64,000 nucleotides of DNA from Trebouxia sp. TZW2008 (taxonomy: Eukaryota > Chlorophyta > Trebouxiophyceae > Trebouxiales > Trebouxiaceae). Below the pieces are notes generated by a model that saw only the letters and a list, made by a program, of their open reading frames with translations, had not been told where the DNA came from and did no database searches. Location of the stretch: the NCBI GenBank assembly GCA_002118135.1, contig BDIU01000072.1, positions 62,001 through 126,000 on the forward strand, written 5' to 3'. A program made the position numbers and the translations under genes. Shown piece by piece: positions 12,001-23,294 of this stretch; the first letter of the stretch is position 1; every line of letters starts with the position of its first letter.

Positions 12001-14580
12001 GCTGCTTTCTCTGCTTCTCTCTGTGCCTGCAAAACAACACCTGGACTCTGAGTCATGGTGTCACAGCAGCCAGAAACTGCAGCTTAACTTGGCCAATAGT
12101 CTTTGCTTGTGTCAAGTAGGAAGACCATGGGTGGGGGGGCAGGGCCCTGTGCTGCTGCCCTGGCTGCTGCAGCCTCTTCCTGAACTTCCCTCCCTGCTTG
12201 CAGATTTGTCAATGTGATTCTGAATTACTGTGTCACAGCAACCATAGCCCACAGCTGGATTTGCCTAATGCTGTTTGCTCTTCCATAACAGGCAGGGATC
12301 CAATACTTTGTGCATTGTAGATATTTGCTGGCTAACATGCACCATTGGCAAAATGTGGATTGCTAAGCGTACATGTCTTGGCCGTCCATGACAGAGTCTG
12401 AAGCCATTGATGAGCATATGAGTAGACAGCAATGTGTGCAGCTTGCTGTGGGGATCAAATCTGGAGGATACATTGGAAAATGTGACAATGCTGGGCTGTG
12501 CATTGTGCTAGTGACAGTATGGGTGAGCAATATATCAGGACAAGCTGACGCTGTGCTTTGCATGATCTTGGTGACAGTACCTGTGGGATTGCCTTGATGG
12601 CCGCCTCCATGCGCTGCCTGGAAGCTGCCGGCCCATCCAAGACCTCACTTGGAATCTCTGATGCTGTTCTCTTGACGCCCCTGCCTGTGTCAGGCAAAAC
12701 AAGAGTGTGAATGCTTGCTGCTTACACAAAGCATTGCTAAGCCCGGCTGTGATGACATGACTTCCCAACAAGTACAAAGCCTGCTTGCTCGTACGTCTCA
12801 GGATGATTTGACTGATGCAATGTGAACAGTATCGACACAGAACAAACCACAGCCAGGTCAGAGCTGTGTTTTGCATTCAAGAAGGGGAAGACACTGTTTG
12901 CTTTGCACAGCTGACAGACACACAACTGTCATGCAATGAGCAAGCGCTCACAAATTGTCAGCCAACAAATCTTTATGACTTGCACAAACAAATCAGCAGC
13001 CTGTGCACACACCTCTGAAGAAGCTGCGGGGTGCGCAAGTCTAACAAGACATCAATGAGACAATGTTGAAAAGGTACAGTCAGTGATGAAATGAGCAGGC
13101 AGTGTTAGATCAGCCAAGAAGTGCGCACTCACCCCTGATAGAGCTGCGTGGTGTGGAAGTCAAGCTAAGACTGAAACCCTGAGCAGGTGAACCAGCTGCG
13201 GTCATGCCCTGCTTCCTGGCTGCAAGCCTCTTGAAGGCACTGGCCCTTGATCTGTCTTCACCATTTGACTGTGGGACCAACCGGTTGTGAGCCTGTGATA
13301 GGGATGCTGCAGCTTGCTGTGACTGCTGAGAAACCCCTGCCCTTGACCTGTTGTCATCAGTTGGCATCAATACATTGTGACCTTGTGCTAGGGATGCTGC
13401 AGCCTGCTGCGACTGCTGAACAGTGGCATCTGCTTCAGCAAACAAGCCACCCATCCTGCCTGACATAGGCACCCCATCTGCCATCTGGCCATCTGCTGGT
13501 GCAGCTTGATCCAGGTTTGCCACTCCGTACGGGGTCCCATTGGCTGGAGTTGTGGCATAGTAGCCGTCTGGCAGGAAAGGGTCAACTGGCGTGGCGCTTG
13601 GGGCGTGATCCTCAAATGGTCTGGCTAAGCCAGTGACTGGTGCGGGAGATTGTACAGGCGCAGTAGCAGGAGCTGAGTCTAGGAAGTGCATTGGGTATGA
13701 GGAGGGGCTGGCTTGAGGCTGCATGCGGGAGGGGCCAAGCCTTGAGCCAAAAGTGGGCTGGTGAGGCCTGCAGACACATATGCCTTGTATATCTTGGACA
13801 TATGCCTTGGGCCAAGCATGGGTTGGTGCAGTCTGCAGACAACTGCCATTCATACAACACACTTGATTGTGGCTAGGGCAGCCTGCAGGCAGATGGCACT
13901 TGTACAGATGCTTGAATGTGGCTTGTCTTTGCTGCATACTGCAGTGTTTGAGCCTGTTGCAGGTTGAGGAGCAAAGCTGTTGTGCAAAGTTCGCTGTGCA
14001 TGCATGCGATTGGGTGTTTTGATGGCTGAGGACAGGACTGGTGCAGCACGCCTGTTGTGTTTGTTGACAGACACCCCGTGACGTCCTTGTGCCAAGTCTT
14101 TGGCTGATGCTGTCAAATTGCAGCTATCAAGTGTTGTCAGTTGCAGGGGCAATTGGTGCCAGCATACCTTGCATTTACAGGCGTGACCCTTGATGGTTGC
14201 CTGGGACTGGCGCCAAAGCCAGCTGGCTGCTGTGAAGATGCTGCAGCAATGGGCTGCCTTGCAGGACTGTCCACGGATTTGGCAAATGGAGACGCATAGA
14301 GCTTGCTGGTGGCAGGTGAAAAAAGGGAAGGCTGTTTGGCAGGCCCTTTGCTCGGACTGCTGAAGAACCTGTTTGTTCTCACTGGTGGAGCTTGCTGAGC
14401 TTGAGACTTCTCAGCAAGGTAAACAGTTCTAAGGTGAGCCTCTTCCAACAGCCTCTTTGGCTTTGGAGCAGGCAGCTGGTCGATGTTGCGGTTGACAACG
14501 TCCATAATGCTGTCAAACAACTGCCTGCTGCGTTTTCGACTTCTGTCCTGGTTCATCTTTGTTGTGTCTGACCCTGCCAT
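6041..14580 (-). CDS. FG nucleoporin, nuclear-basket type (NUP1/NUP136/Nup153-like), copy A
   Basis: FG-repeat nucleoporin expected in the nuclear basket of the pore. Eleven exons join in phase from ATG 14580: 14168-14580, 13133-13767, 12581-12684, 11630-12026, 10742-11320, 10190-10317, 9626-9781, 8238-8430, 7598-7740, 6579-7350, 6041-6177, giving 1218 residues. The N-terminus is basic with a possible amphipathic helix ('RQLFDSIMDVVNRNIDQL'). The middle has Ser/Ala/Pro-rich disorder and repeats around 'ASGWGAA'. Spaced FG units follow ('KYSFGVTP', 'KISFGLPT', 'VAFGQQAQ', 'FAFGQPAA', 'LQFGQAA'). The last exon ends 'FNIGAADAMPKTSGRRKVV' then TKRRHR-stop, like the basic C-terminus of Nup153 and plant NUP1/NUP136. 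The family name is inferred from FG repeats plus this tail. Several introns carry copies of exon edges. Confidence 0.8.
6340..6578 (-). repeat. tandem copies of nucleoporin A exon-10 end and donor
   Basis: The end of the FG exon with its donor (CCTTTG|GTAAGCCC near 6579) is followed in the intron by two diverged copies, at about 6475-6548 and 6345-6410. Each retains an AAGCCCTTA-like core and a downstream GCAGCTGC box. No copy is coding. Confidence 0.65.
9315..9535 (-). repeat. two copies of nucleoporin A exon-7 end and donor
   Basis: The true exon ends at 9626 with codons for 'ELPDNK' before GTAAGG. Intron segments at about 9475-9535 and 9315-9400 repeat the exon end and donor with substitutions; the far copy keeps CCTGACAACAAGGT. 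Spacing is about 150 bases, so the array is a three-unit tandem repeat with the exon edge as its first unit. Confidence 0.65.
12120..12205 (-). repeat. duplicate of nucleoporin A exon-4 start
   Basis: In the intron just upstream of the exon starting at 12026, this segment repeats about 80 bases of its acceptor and start. Both translate to similar Ala-rich helices ending 'AAAQGPAPPP'; the copy then departs from the frame ('MVFLLD' instead of 'SAFLGF'). The copy has a CAG acceptor but no obvious donor. Confidence 0.7.
12485..12530 (-). repeat. weak copy of nucleoporin A exon-3 end
   Basis: This resembles the end of the exon finishing at 12581 and its intron start, sharing GTGACAGTA and a GCTGTGC box. 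It is diverged and short, so it is less certain than the other copies. Confidence 0.4.
13000..13050 (-). repeat. copy of nucleoporin A exon-2 end and donor
   Basis: The exon ending at 13133 (codons for 'TPRSSIRG', donor GTGAGTGCGC) is mirrored about 120 bases further into the intron by a direct copy with roughly 80 percent identity over 45 bases, including a GGTGTGTGC donor-like site. Confidence 0.6.
13801..13900 (-). repeat. two copies of nucleoporin A exon-2 start
   Basis: Upstream of the acceptor at 13768, segments at about 13801-13850 and 13861-13900 repeat the CTGCAG acceptor followed by a CACCA...CTTGGC-like exon start. The unit is about 60 bases and divergence grows with distance from the true exon. 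Confidence 0.6.
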
Positions 14581-15748
14581 CCTAGGCGATGCTGCCACAA
14601 CCACTGTCAACGGATGATGCTGTCAGTTTGTCGCGAAGAAGATGAGTACAGGGGTGCTTGCTGCAGACCCCTGAATGCGATGCAAGTCTGTCCGAGGCTG
14701 CAAAACCAGCTGTTATGAAGACAACCAACTATAGCGGCAACTGCTGGTACCACGGTCGAAAGACAAATCAGCGATGCACAGAAGGCGCTATGGCGCCAGC
14801 AAAGTGAAACGCACAATCAGCAATTTGTTGTCAGCAGCAGGCAAAAGCGCTGGAGCACGTTGACCAGATTGTTGACCTTGACACCGAGTGCTCGCAAAAG
14901 CTTTTAGTAAAGCTTGCTAGATTCCCAGAGGAGAGGGCAACGTATCCCCCTGGCCCTCATTTGTCCCTGTGCTGTGCATGCTGTCAAACATGGCTTACAT
15001 TTACACACAGGGGGCAACGCAACGTTGTGAAGTTACTGGGACGACTGCTGATCAGTGAATCATGAAGAAACAATAATAAATAGGATCCACCGGAAGTTGA
15101 AATTCATTCAAGGATCATGTACATTGGGCTGCAATGCCTACATGATGCATTGATGTCTTACTCACTTTTTATGCAATTGCACATTGCTGCAGGTTGGCTT
15201 GGCAGATTCACAGCACAAAGCGTGATAACATTGCTACTCAATGACATATAAATCAGATGTGAGAGCGCATCAAATCAGCTTGCTTGCTTTACGCTTCACT
15301 GGCCGCAACAGCTATGCAAGCGTTTGGCACATGGTGACTCCTGAAGCCTTGTGCAACTGACTTTGCACGCACAGCACAAAAGCATGTTGTACAGCATCAG
15401 ACGCGGGCCAGACTGCAATGCACAAAAATACTGGTGGACTATAATGGTGTCCTAACCCCACCCAGCTACCCATGTATCACCCTGACCTAGAACTGCACCC
15501 TGTGATGTTGTGATGCCCTGGCCTCAAGCCGGAAGCTGGCAGCTAGACATAACAAAGGATGTGAGCTAGGCATGAGCAGTTGGGAGAGCAAACTTGACAG
15601 CTATGCTACGGAGTCTGGGAACGCATGGCTGATCGACTGCAGCAAGACGATATGCTGCAGCAGCACTGCTAGCAACTAGTAGCCAGGACTTCTCAACGCA
15701 AAAATCCCTAGGCAGGGATGAGTCGGCAACACTGCTTTGCCTTGTGGT
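14581..15748. other. intergenic between the two nucleoporin genes
   Basis: About 1.2 kb. The part next to 14580 has moderate CpG density and should hold the promoter of copy A; the rest should hold the 3' region of copy B. No gene, RNA or mobile element was recognised on either strand. Confidence 0.5.
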
Positions 15749-18700
15749 TCATTTCTTTCTTCGCACTTTCAACATGCGCCTTGGCTTTTGGCCGTCTGGC
15801 TGGCGCTGTGATGCTCCTTGGTCTGCAAGACACATTATAGCTGATGCACTGCACAAAAGTGCAAATCTCCTGACTGGACATCTTCAACAAGGAAAATGCC
15901 ATAGGCATCAAGTACTGAACACTGCTTTGATTCGTGCATGGTGCATCAGGTGTCTGCAGCATCTGCACAGCCATGTGATCAGGCTGGTTGAACAATCAAC
16001 AGGTCTTATGCAACATGACCCAGCGATATGCCACTTGTGAATGCACCCTGCACAAAGATAGCTTATCAGCAGGCCCTTCACCTGCAGCAGGCAAAGTCTG
16101 TGTGGGGTCTGGGGCATCGTCCGGCAGAGGAACATCAATGGCTCGCATCAGAGATGAGCTTGGCGCATTGTTTGATGGCCATGTTGGCTGCGCAGCATGC
16201 CAACAAGAGGATCAGCACCTTTGACTTTGCTTAATGTCATGCATCGGGTATATAAGGTGAGCAAGGTTGGGCCATGTTGGCTGCATGGCATGCCGACAAT
16301 AGGATCAGCATCTATGACTTTGTTTAGCACAAGCTCAGCAAGGTTGAAGCATGAAGCAAGGCATGGCATGCTAGCCAAAAGAATGTGATTGCAATTTTGT
16401 CCGTGCTGCAGGATCTTGAAAAGCAAGGAGTAGGGCTGGCTGCAACAGAGATGCAGGCTGCTTTTGAGAGCTCATGCAATCGCAAAGTACTTGTGTATGT
16501 GCATTTTGCATACACCGGAGTGGAAAGCTTCTGTACAGCTGGATGTCTTTGGGGATGAACAACATACGTTTGTCATACCTGAGCAAAAGGCAGCATAGGC
16601 TTTGCTGCTGGCACTGCAGCATCATCTCCAGTTTCTGCATCTACACTGCCAGCCTGCAGCAAAGATGTGGCTGGAGGCGCAGCTCCATCCGTGTGTCTGG
16701 TTGCTCCAGCTGTTGGCTGTTCTAACTCGAGCTCCTGCTGCGGCTTCTGGGGCAGACTGTGCTGAAGGGCCTGATCTGCGGCAGCCTTCTGTGACAGATT
16801 TGCTTGCTCAGGTGCCGTAGCCTGAGGACTCTGTGCAGGACTATCATAGGCCTGGCGTGGTGCAGCGTCTGCAGCTTTCTGTGCTGCAGTCTGATTTACC
16901 TGCATGGTGTGCACTTGCTCTTTGTTCTGTTTGAGAGAGAAGTTAATGCACAGGTTAGTCACGATTAGTTCATGTACAATCCAGTCAAGGCCATGACAGG
17001 CCAGAGCACTCACTGCAACTGCCAGTGAAGGCAGCATTGTCACAGCGACAGAACCAGGTGAGAGACAGCCAAAGGAGCAGTAAGCAACAAAAGAGCAGCA
17101 TGCAGTAGGCAGCAACTCAAGTTTCTTTACTGAAGCCAATAACTAGTGAACCTGAGTGACGCCTTCAAATACATCAACATGGGCAATACCTGCAGGAAAT
17201 GCGCACCCCATCCAGATGTGGAAATCCCTTGATCTGCATGCATCACATACGGATCTGTTGGCAGTGGTCCTTGACTGAATGTTCAACAGAGGTATGAAGG
17301 CTGCTTTATCAATAAGCTCAGGGGATGTATACCAATCAAAAGGCAGACACAGCAAATGCCAGGAGGCTGCAAGTCCAACGATGACATTGCATACAGGATT
17401 TATGCGGGTCTGTGCCACTGGTACATGTTTGATGCATGGCGGGAAGATGTCACTGAAGCCCCCGCATCAGCAACAACACCATACATGCCAGTGCACCGCA
17501 GCCAAGCAGACTGCGCTCTTCAGAATCACAGCAGTACAGTAGTCTTTTGGTACCAGGACACTCAGGATGGGGACCTTCTCTTGTGAGGATGATGCATTGA
17601 GCCAATCACTGTGTTTTGACTGCATTTAGTGCCCGTGTCTAGTGACGATCCTGTACAAGCACCATCTTTTTGGTTCAGCATACAGCTACATGAGAAAGCA
17701 ATGGTTTTGCACCTACCTGGCACATTGGGCTGGTCCTCTGCAGCATCCTGCACCTCTGTGGGTGCAACACTGCTGACGCCACTCATGCCACTGATAGCGC
17801 TAGCGTCAGACCCACTATCAGCATCACTCCTTTGGCTGCCTGCGCTCTCAGTGGTTGCTATCTGGTCCCCATTGCTGGCTGACTTGTCACCCTCAGCAGA
17901 GGTGCTTCTGTCATTGGCAGATGCAGTGCCATACCCTGTTGAGGGTATATGTGCTTCTGAGTCAGAGTCGCTGCCTCCTGGCGAGGGCAGGGGCACAGCA
18001 GAGGAGATTGTATGAAGCCTGTGAGCCTCCCCAGGACTCAGGTGTCCATCCTGTAATACAACTCTGAGTCAGGCATAAAGCAATTTTGCCTGGAGACATT
18101 TTCATCGTGTGATACATCTGCGTTTGAGTCAGAGTCGCTGCAACTTGGTGAGGGGAGGGCACAGCAGAGGAGATTGTGCGCCCTCTGGGAGAGGCCTGTG
18201 AGCCTCTCTAGAACTCAGATGTCCATCCTGTGGTGCACAGTCCAATTCAGGCTTTCAGCAATGTGGTCCGGACAATTTTCTCATTCTGTGACACAGTACA
18301 TGTCAGACTGTCATTGATATCTTCTAGAAGCTGGTTCACATGTTGAAATGCTGTGCAGGTCAGGTTTTGAGTGATTCTTTGTAGCTGCTTGTGCCAAGAG
18401 GGCAGGGGCTGTGGCCCACATGTTTGCAGCAAGAAACAGAAACGTATTGAAGAAAGCTTGAATGGCTGTGTGGCAGGAGCTCAGCAACATGTCATACATG
18501 CTGAAATGTCATTGATGGCATAGCCGCAGTGTCTGCGTCCCTGCTGAAGAATGCAGGCAGCAAACAATTAGCTGCCCAGCCGCTGCAGCAGCATGCCAGC
18601 TGCAGGACCGTGTCTTGCTTGCCATGCTCTGCTTGTGGCGAACAGAGCAGTGCATGACAGACACTGCCAACAGCTGTAATGCCAAGCAACATCGCTGCAA

Positions 18701-21700
18701 CAGTCAGTGGGCACATTTGCACCTGCAGACTTGCAACGGATGGCGTTTCTGGCTGATGATCAACTACATCCTGAGGCAGGGCTGATGTGCTTGCCTTGCT
18801 GACATTCTGATCTGCCAAGCTCCTCTCCACCAACCCAAACACATATGGACTGCTGATCTCCTCATCAGCACTGAGGGACGAGGGCCTGGCTATACCCTCA
18901 AGTCTGTCCTGAGCAGTACGCTCAGTGGGGAAGGGGTACAGTCCCTCAGTGGTGTTGCCTGAGCCTTCAGATGAGCCTGAGGACGCTTGCTGAGCCTTGC
19001 CATTGGCCAATTTGGAGGGACCATTTGCCAGAGGCGCTTCAGGAACTGCAGCATTGGGTGTGCTAGCAGCCTGTTGCTGCGGCCAATCTGACCCACCAAA
19101 CCTTAATGCAGACACCTGTCCTGTGCCAAGACTCCACTGCAAAGATGCTGGCTGTCGGGTGGTTGCAACAGGCGTCTGGGCATGCCTGTTTGTACCAGGC
19201 GTCTGTGCAGGCGTTGGTTGCAAAGCGGCTGGTGCTTGGACTCTGGGCAACACTGAGGCTGGTGTTGAAGCCTGTGGGGCTGTAGGTGTGAAGGGAGAGG
19301 CAGCAGCCACTGGGGTGGTGGCAGGGGTCTGTAGGGCAGAAGGGCTGAGTGCTGGTGCCCTTGCCCCAAGAGGGCTGTCTGTGAAGAAAGACCGCTTTGG
19401 CGGTGTGAGGCTTAGTGGGGGAGCAACACTGCTGCTTGATGTACCCATGTCCTGAGCTGCGTGCGCAGCTGTGGAGGCTTCAGCTGTGGTAGCAGGAGCT
19501 GCGGGATCAAACAGGCTGGAAGGCACAGGCTTTGGATTGGCTTGCTCATTCTGAGCTGCTGCTGCTGCCCATGGTGCTCCATAGTCCTTGACTTGTGTCT
19601 TGTCAATGCCTGCCTTGCCAGTGCCTGCCTTGTCAGTGCCTGCTTGGTCAGAGACTGCTGGCGCAGCAGCGGCATCAGTGGCATCACTGGTCCCTTTGGC
19701 TAACAGAGCGGGTGCAGGATCATGAGGCAAGGCTTTGGAAGAGGCAGGTGCAAAGCCCAGAATAGCTGAGGGGGGTGGAGCACAAGCCACTGCCTTGGAC
19801 TGCTCAAGCTGAAGAGGCTCAGGCTTAGCAGTCCTGGCCTGCATGGCATGAAATGGTGACAATTAGTCTAAGGCTCCTGTCATGACGCCTGACGGCACAG
19901 ACTTTGTAGCTTTTCTTTACAACCAGTCAAAGTCTTCTTGCATGGTATGACATGTTACCTGATGGACAACATTGTTCTTGCAATCATGCGCAGGCAGGTG
20001 CATTGGCAGGCTACGTACAGTCAACACGATTTCAATGACTGTTCATCATGGCATGCTGCTGCATACATGCAGCATTTCTATAAAAGACAATTGCAGATAC
20101 AACTGATACAGCACTTCATGAGTGATTGAGCTTGGTTTTGTGATTACGCAAAGCTGAGAAGAGCAATGCTCTGCTTCACCTGCTTGCGTCGTCCTTGATC
20201 CTCATTCTGCTCATCTTGCACAGAACCCAGTATCTCAAGCTCATCAGCTTTCCTTTTTGGCTTCATGCCTGCATCGATTCCCACAAGATTAAGACTCAAC
20301 TAACACCCTATCCCCAAACAGAGAGTTGACAGCTGATGATGACATACATGATGTATGCCAGCTGGAGTGTTTGTCACAAGCTCATGCTGTAGAAGTGATG
20401 TGTGGACAAGGATGCACCTCAAATCATGGAAAGACTTTTTGCAAAGCAAGGAACTTTGCTGCTGAGTGCATGGCCCGTCTGCTATGGCCATATATGCATT
20501 GTCAGGTTGCCTTCAAACAGCTGCAAGAGAGCTTTGTCACACCTGTGAAACGCCTGGTGCTGTGAGGGCGAGGTGTGCTGGCAGCTGTTGTGGGGTCCAA
20601 GCCAGCACCTATCAGTGAGTTGGCAGGCAGCTGCTTGCCTGGGGTCAGCTTACTCTGCAGTGCCTGACGGGACAGATCAGCAGATGCTTTCATGGGTGTC
20701 CACACTTTACTACTGTCCACCAGATTTGGAGACTGCGCAAGGTCATGCCTACTGCTAGGCTGATCAGCTGACAACAATGACTGGGGAGCAGTGTTTCCTC
20801 TGGTTGCGTCGCCTGGGGCATGCCGTTGCTGCTCAGCAGCCTGTGTGCTGAGGCCAGCTGACGCTGAATGCAAGACCAGTGTCTGCTGTGCAGGACTGGT
20901 TGTTGCACTCTGCCTAGGCTGCAGCAGCAGGGCTGGAGAGCCAAATGGCACAGAGGCTTGAGACATGGGCTTGGGCCAACGGCTCTGCGGGGCAGGAGGC
21001 TGTGCTGCCTGAGGTGGCGTGCGGCCAAGTCTGCAAAAGTTAGATTTCAATGTCAGCCTGATGACCCTGAGAGTTCTGCAGTGTGTAAGACATGCTGTGA
21101 CTGAGCACAGAGAGAGCATGCATTCCATTTTTTTGTTTTGTTTGATTTTGTGAAGTAGTAATGAGCGCAGTTGCAGCGCACCAATACCATGCCTCTGCAG
21201 ATGCTGGGTATGACTTTAATCCTTCAATGCGTGTGACGCTTTGTCACTTGAGTGTGCAAGAGCTAACATGTGCACTGCTGCAGGAGACAAATAGGGCAAT
21301 GTTGCAAGACCCTCACCTAGACTTGGGGTGTCTTGGCACATCTGGTCTGGTGTTAGCTGCTGCTGCTGCTGCTGTTATCCTGCTTGGTCTTGCAGCAGCC
21401 CCACTTGATCGCGCAGGCTTTTGATGCTGCCACCTTGGAGTGCCTGGCCTGCTAGATGTGCCCATGGAAAAAGGCGCTGCTGCTACAGGGGTTGCAGATC
21501 TACTGAAAGAAAACACTTGTACTGGAGAGCCTTGCGACAATGCTCCTGCTTGGGGAGCTGCAGGTCTGCTGAACGAAAAGACTGGGGATTGCACTGGAGA
21601 GCCTTGCATTGATGCTGCTGCTTGAGGCGCTGCAGGTCTGCTAAAGGCAAAGACTGGAGATTGAGCTGGAGAGCCTTTCAGAGACGCTGCTGCTAGGGGG

Positions 21701-22909
21701 GCTGCAGGTCTACTGAATGCAAACACAGGAGGTTGCACTGGTGAGGCTTGTGAGGCAGGCACAAAATTGGCAAAGCGTGAAGGGATTGGTGTGTCCTGCC
21801 TCCTGACTGGCATGGCTGGCCCAGGCTGGTGATCACTAGTTCGCAATTGCGGCTGTGTTGGGGGGGCTTGCAATGAAGCTGCAGGCGCCAAGAAGCGTGC
21901 AGGCATTGGAGTGTCCTGCCTTCGCGTTGGCAAAGCTGAGTCAGGCTGTTGATGGTGCATGGCTGAAGAGGTGCCCAGCTGGATTGTGGCTGGGAATGCA
22001 GCTGGACTGGCCACTGGAGCAGGGAGTAACAAAGGTATATTGGTTCCAGAGTTGCTGGCGTTATCCAATGCGAGCTGACTATAGCTTGCTTGACGGAGCG
22101 GCTTGACTTGCAGACTGCTGCCTAGGCGCTGGCGTTTAGCAAAGAACTCTCTGCAAGCGTCATCAATGTCTTCTTCTGTTGGCCGCTTGGCAGGCATGGG
22201 CAGGTGCTGCAGTACTGTGGCAGCTTCAACCTGCCAGCTGGTCTGAGCAGGGCTTAAGGCAAGAGCTAGGTCAGAAGATGCTGGCATCTCAGGAAGTAGC
22301 GCCAGTGCAGCATCAGGCTCTGAGTGAGCTGTGACAGACTGATCATGCTGCAGCATGTTGGCTCCTGCCAGGACTGAGCCATGCTGCAGACCACCCACAG
22401 CTGAAGGGCGGCTGGCATGCGCTTCAGGAGTGCCCTGCTGAGAACTGGCAAGATCCTGCGTTGTACGACAAAGCTTAGTATTGCAGCAGCACTGATGGGA
22501 CACCACAGCAGCTGTAATATCAGAAAGATATGCTGTTGTAGCATCTGGTGCGTACCTGGGTTGGCAATGCAAAGTCTTGCAGCTCTGGTGAGTTCTGCTG
22601 TGGCTGAGCTGCTGCTACTGGTGAGGCTGGTGAACATGGTGCCTCAGCACCTGCAAGAGGTGGTCCCTCAAATTTCATGTACTTACTGATGTTGCAATTT
22701 GATTTGTGAACGCTATTACCTTCTGACGGTGTAGATGGCAGGGCTCGCCTTGTTACCTGCACCAAACATCAACAGTGATCTTGGAGGTGGCCTTCCTCTC
22801 AAAGCAAAGAGCCAGGCAGGCGGCGTACCTTGCTGAGGCCGCTCTTGAGTAGTCCAAGATATGAGGGACTGTCGTGCTGTCCAGGTGATTTCTTGCGGGG
22901 TGTAAACAT
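15749..22909 (-). CDS. FG-type nucleoporin, nuclear-basket type, copy B
   Basis: Probable second nuclear-basket nucleoporin, directly upstream of copy A on the same strand. Eleven exons join in phase from ATG 22909: 22829-22909, 22720-22756, 22556-22650, 21317-22455, 20543-21030, 20180-20268, 18723-19838, 17717-18050, 16579-16883, 16082-16187, 15749-15822, giving 1287 residues. The N-terminus is 'MFTPRKKSPGQHDSPSYLG'. Exon 4 holds repeats 'SPVFAFSRPAAP' (four or five) and 'RRQDTPxPxRF' (two). Exon 7 shares with copy A a module 'APPPSAILGFAPAS'. True FG units are few ('ALRFGGSD'). The last exon ends 'KPRRMLKVRRKK'-stop, strongly like the NUP1/NUP136/Nup153 tail. A less likely alternative is an unrelated disordered nuclear protein. 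Confidence 0.75.
16265..16345 (-). repeat. copy of nucleoporin B exon-10 acceptor and start
   Basis: This is a direct copy of the roughly 85 bases at 16171-16260, which span the acceptor CTGCGCAG|CCAACATGG. It lies immediately upstream in transcription order. Shared blocks include GGCCATGTTGGCTGC and AGGATCAGCA on the plus strand. Confidence 0.75.
18110..18240 (-). repeat. copy of nucleoporin B exon-8 start
   Basis: About 130 bases repeat the start of the exon beginning at 18050, including its CACAG|GATGGACA acceptor, AGGCTCACAGG and the Ser-Asp-rich GCGACTCTGACTC block. The copy has an insertion and its reading frame runs to a stop, so it reads as a dead exon copy. Confidence 0.8.
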
Positions 22910-23294
22910 GTTGACTGCTTCACACGCTAATTCGACGTTGCTTGGGCGCTCAAGGCTTCATTCTTCGCGAAATGCACATCAACTTCAAGCTGTGCTTACT
23001 CAAGTAGTTTTCCGCCTCTATACAACATCATAGACTTTCTGGCAAGCATCTGGCAATGCACCAACTTTGTGTGTGGCATGCTTCTGGTCAAAGGCCGAAT
23101 TCTCGCAAGAAATTGTTTTATTCGCTTTCGGTTTTGCAAATGCAACTTGTACAAGTGCCGTGGACATCGCTTTGATCCAATCGCGCGACACAGCGTGACC
23201 TGTCCGCGCAAGCAGCGCTGCCGTTGCAAGGCATCAAGCGTTCCTTCTCGTCTGCAAGCATGTTAGCTTGACACACGACAGCGCAGATACTCTG
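22910..23294. promoter_or_regulatory. bidirectional promoter interval, nucleoporin B / phosphorylase
   Basis: 385 bases between divergent start codons, CpG-rich compared with flanking introns. It must carry both 5' untranslated regions. No canonical TATA box was found. Confidence 0.55.

Noticed and set aside
18997..19455. Long plus-strand open frame over nucleoporin B exon 7
   Set aside because: Antisense shadow of a low-complexity Ala/Pro/Ser-rich exon whose minus-strand frame fits a full in-phase gene model.
6041..22909. One giant nucleoporin gene
   Set aside because: Each half has its own ATG, its own basic C-terminal exon and an in-frame stop; total coding length closes in phase separately.
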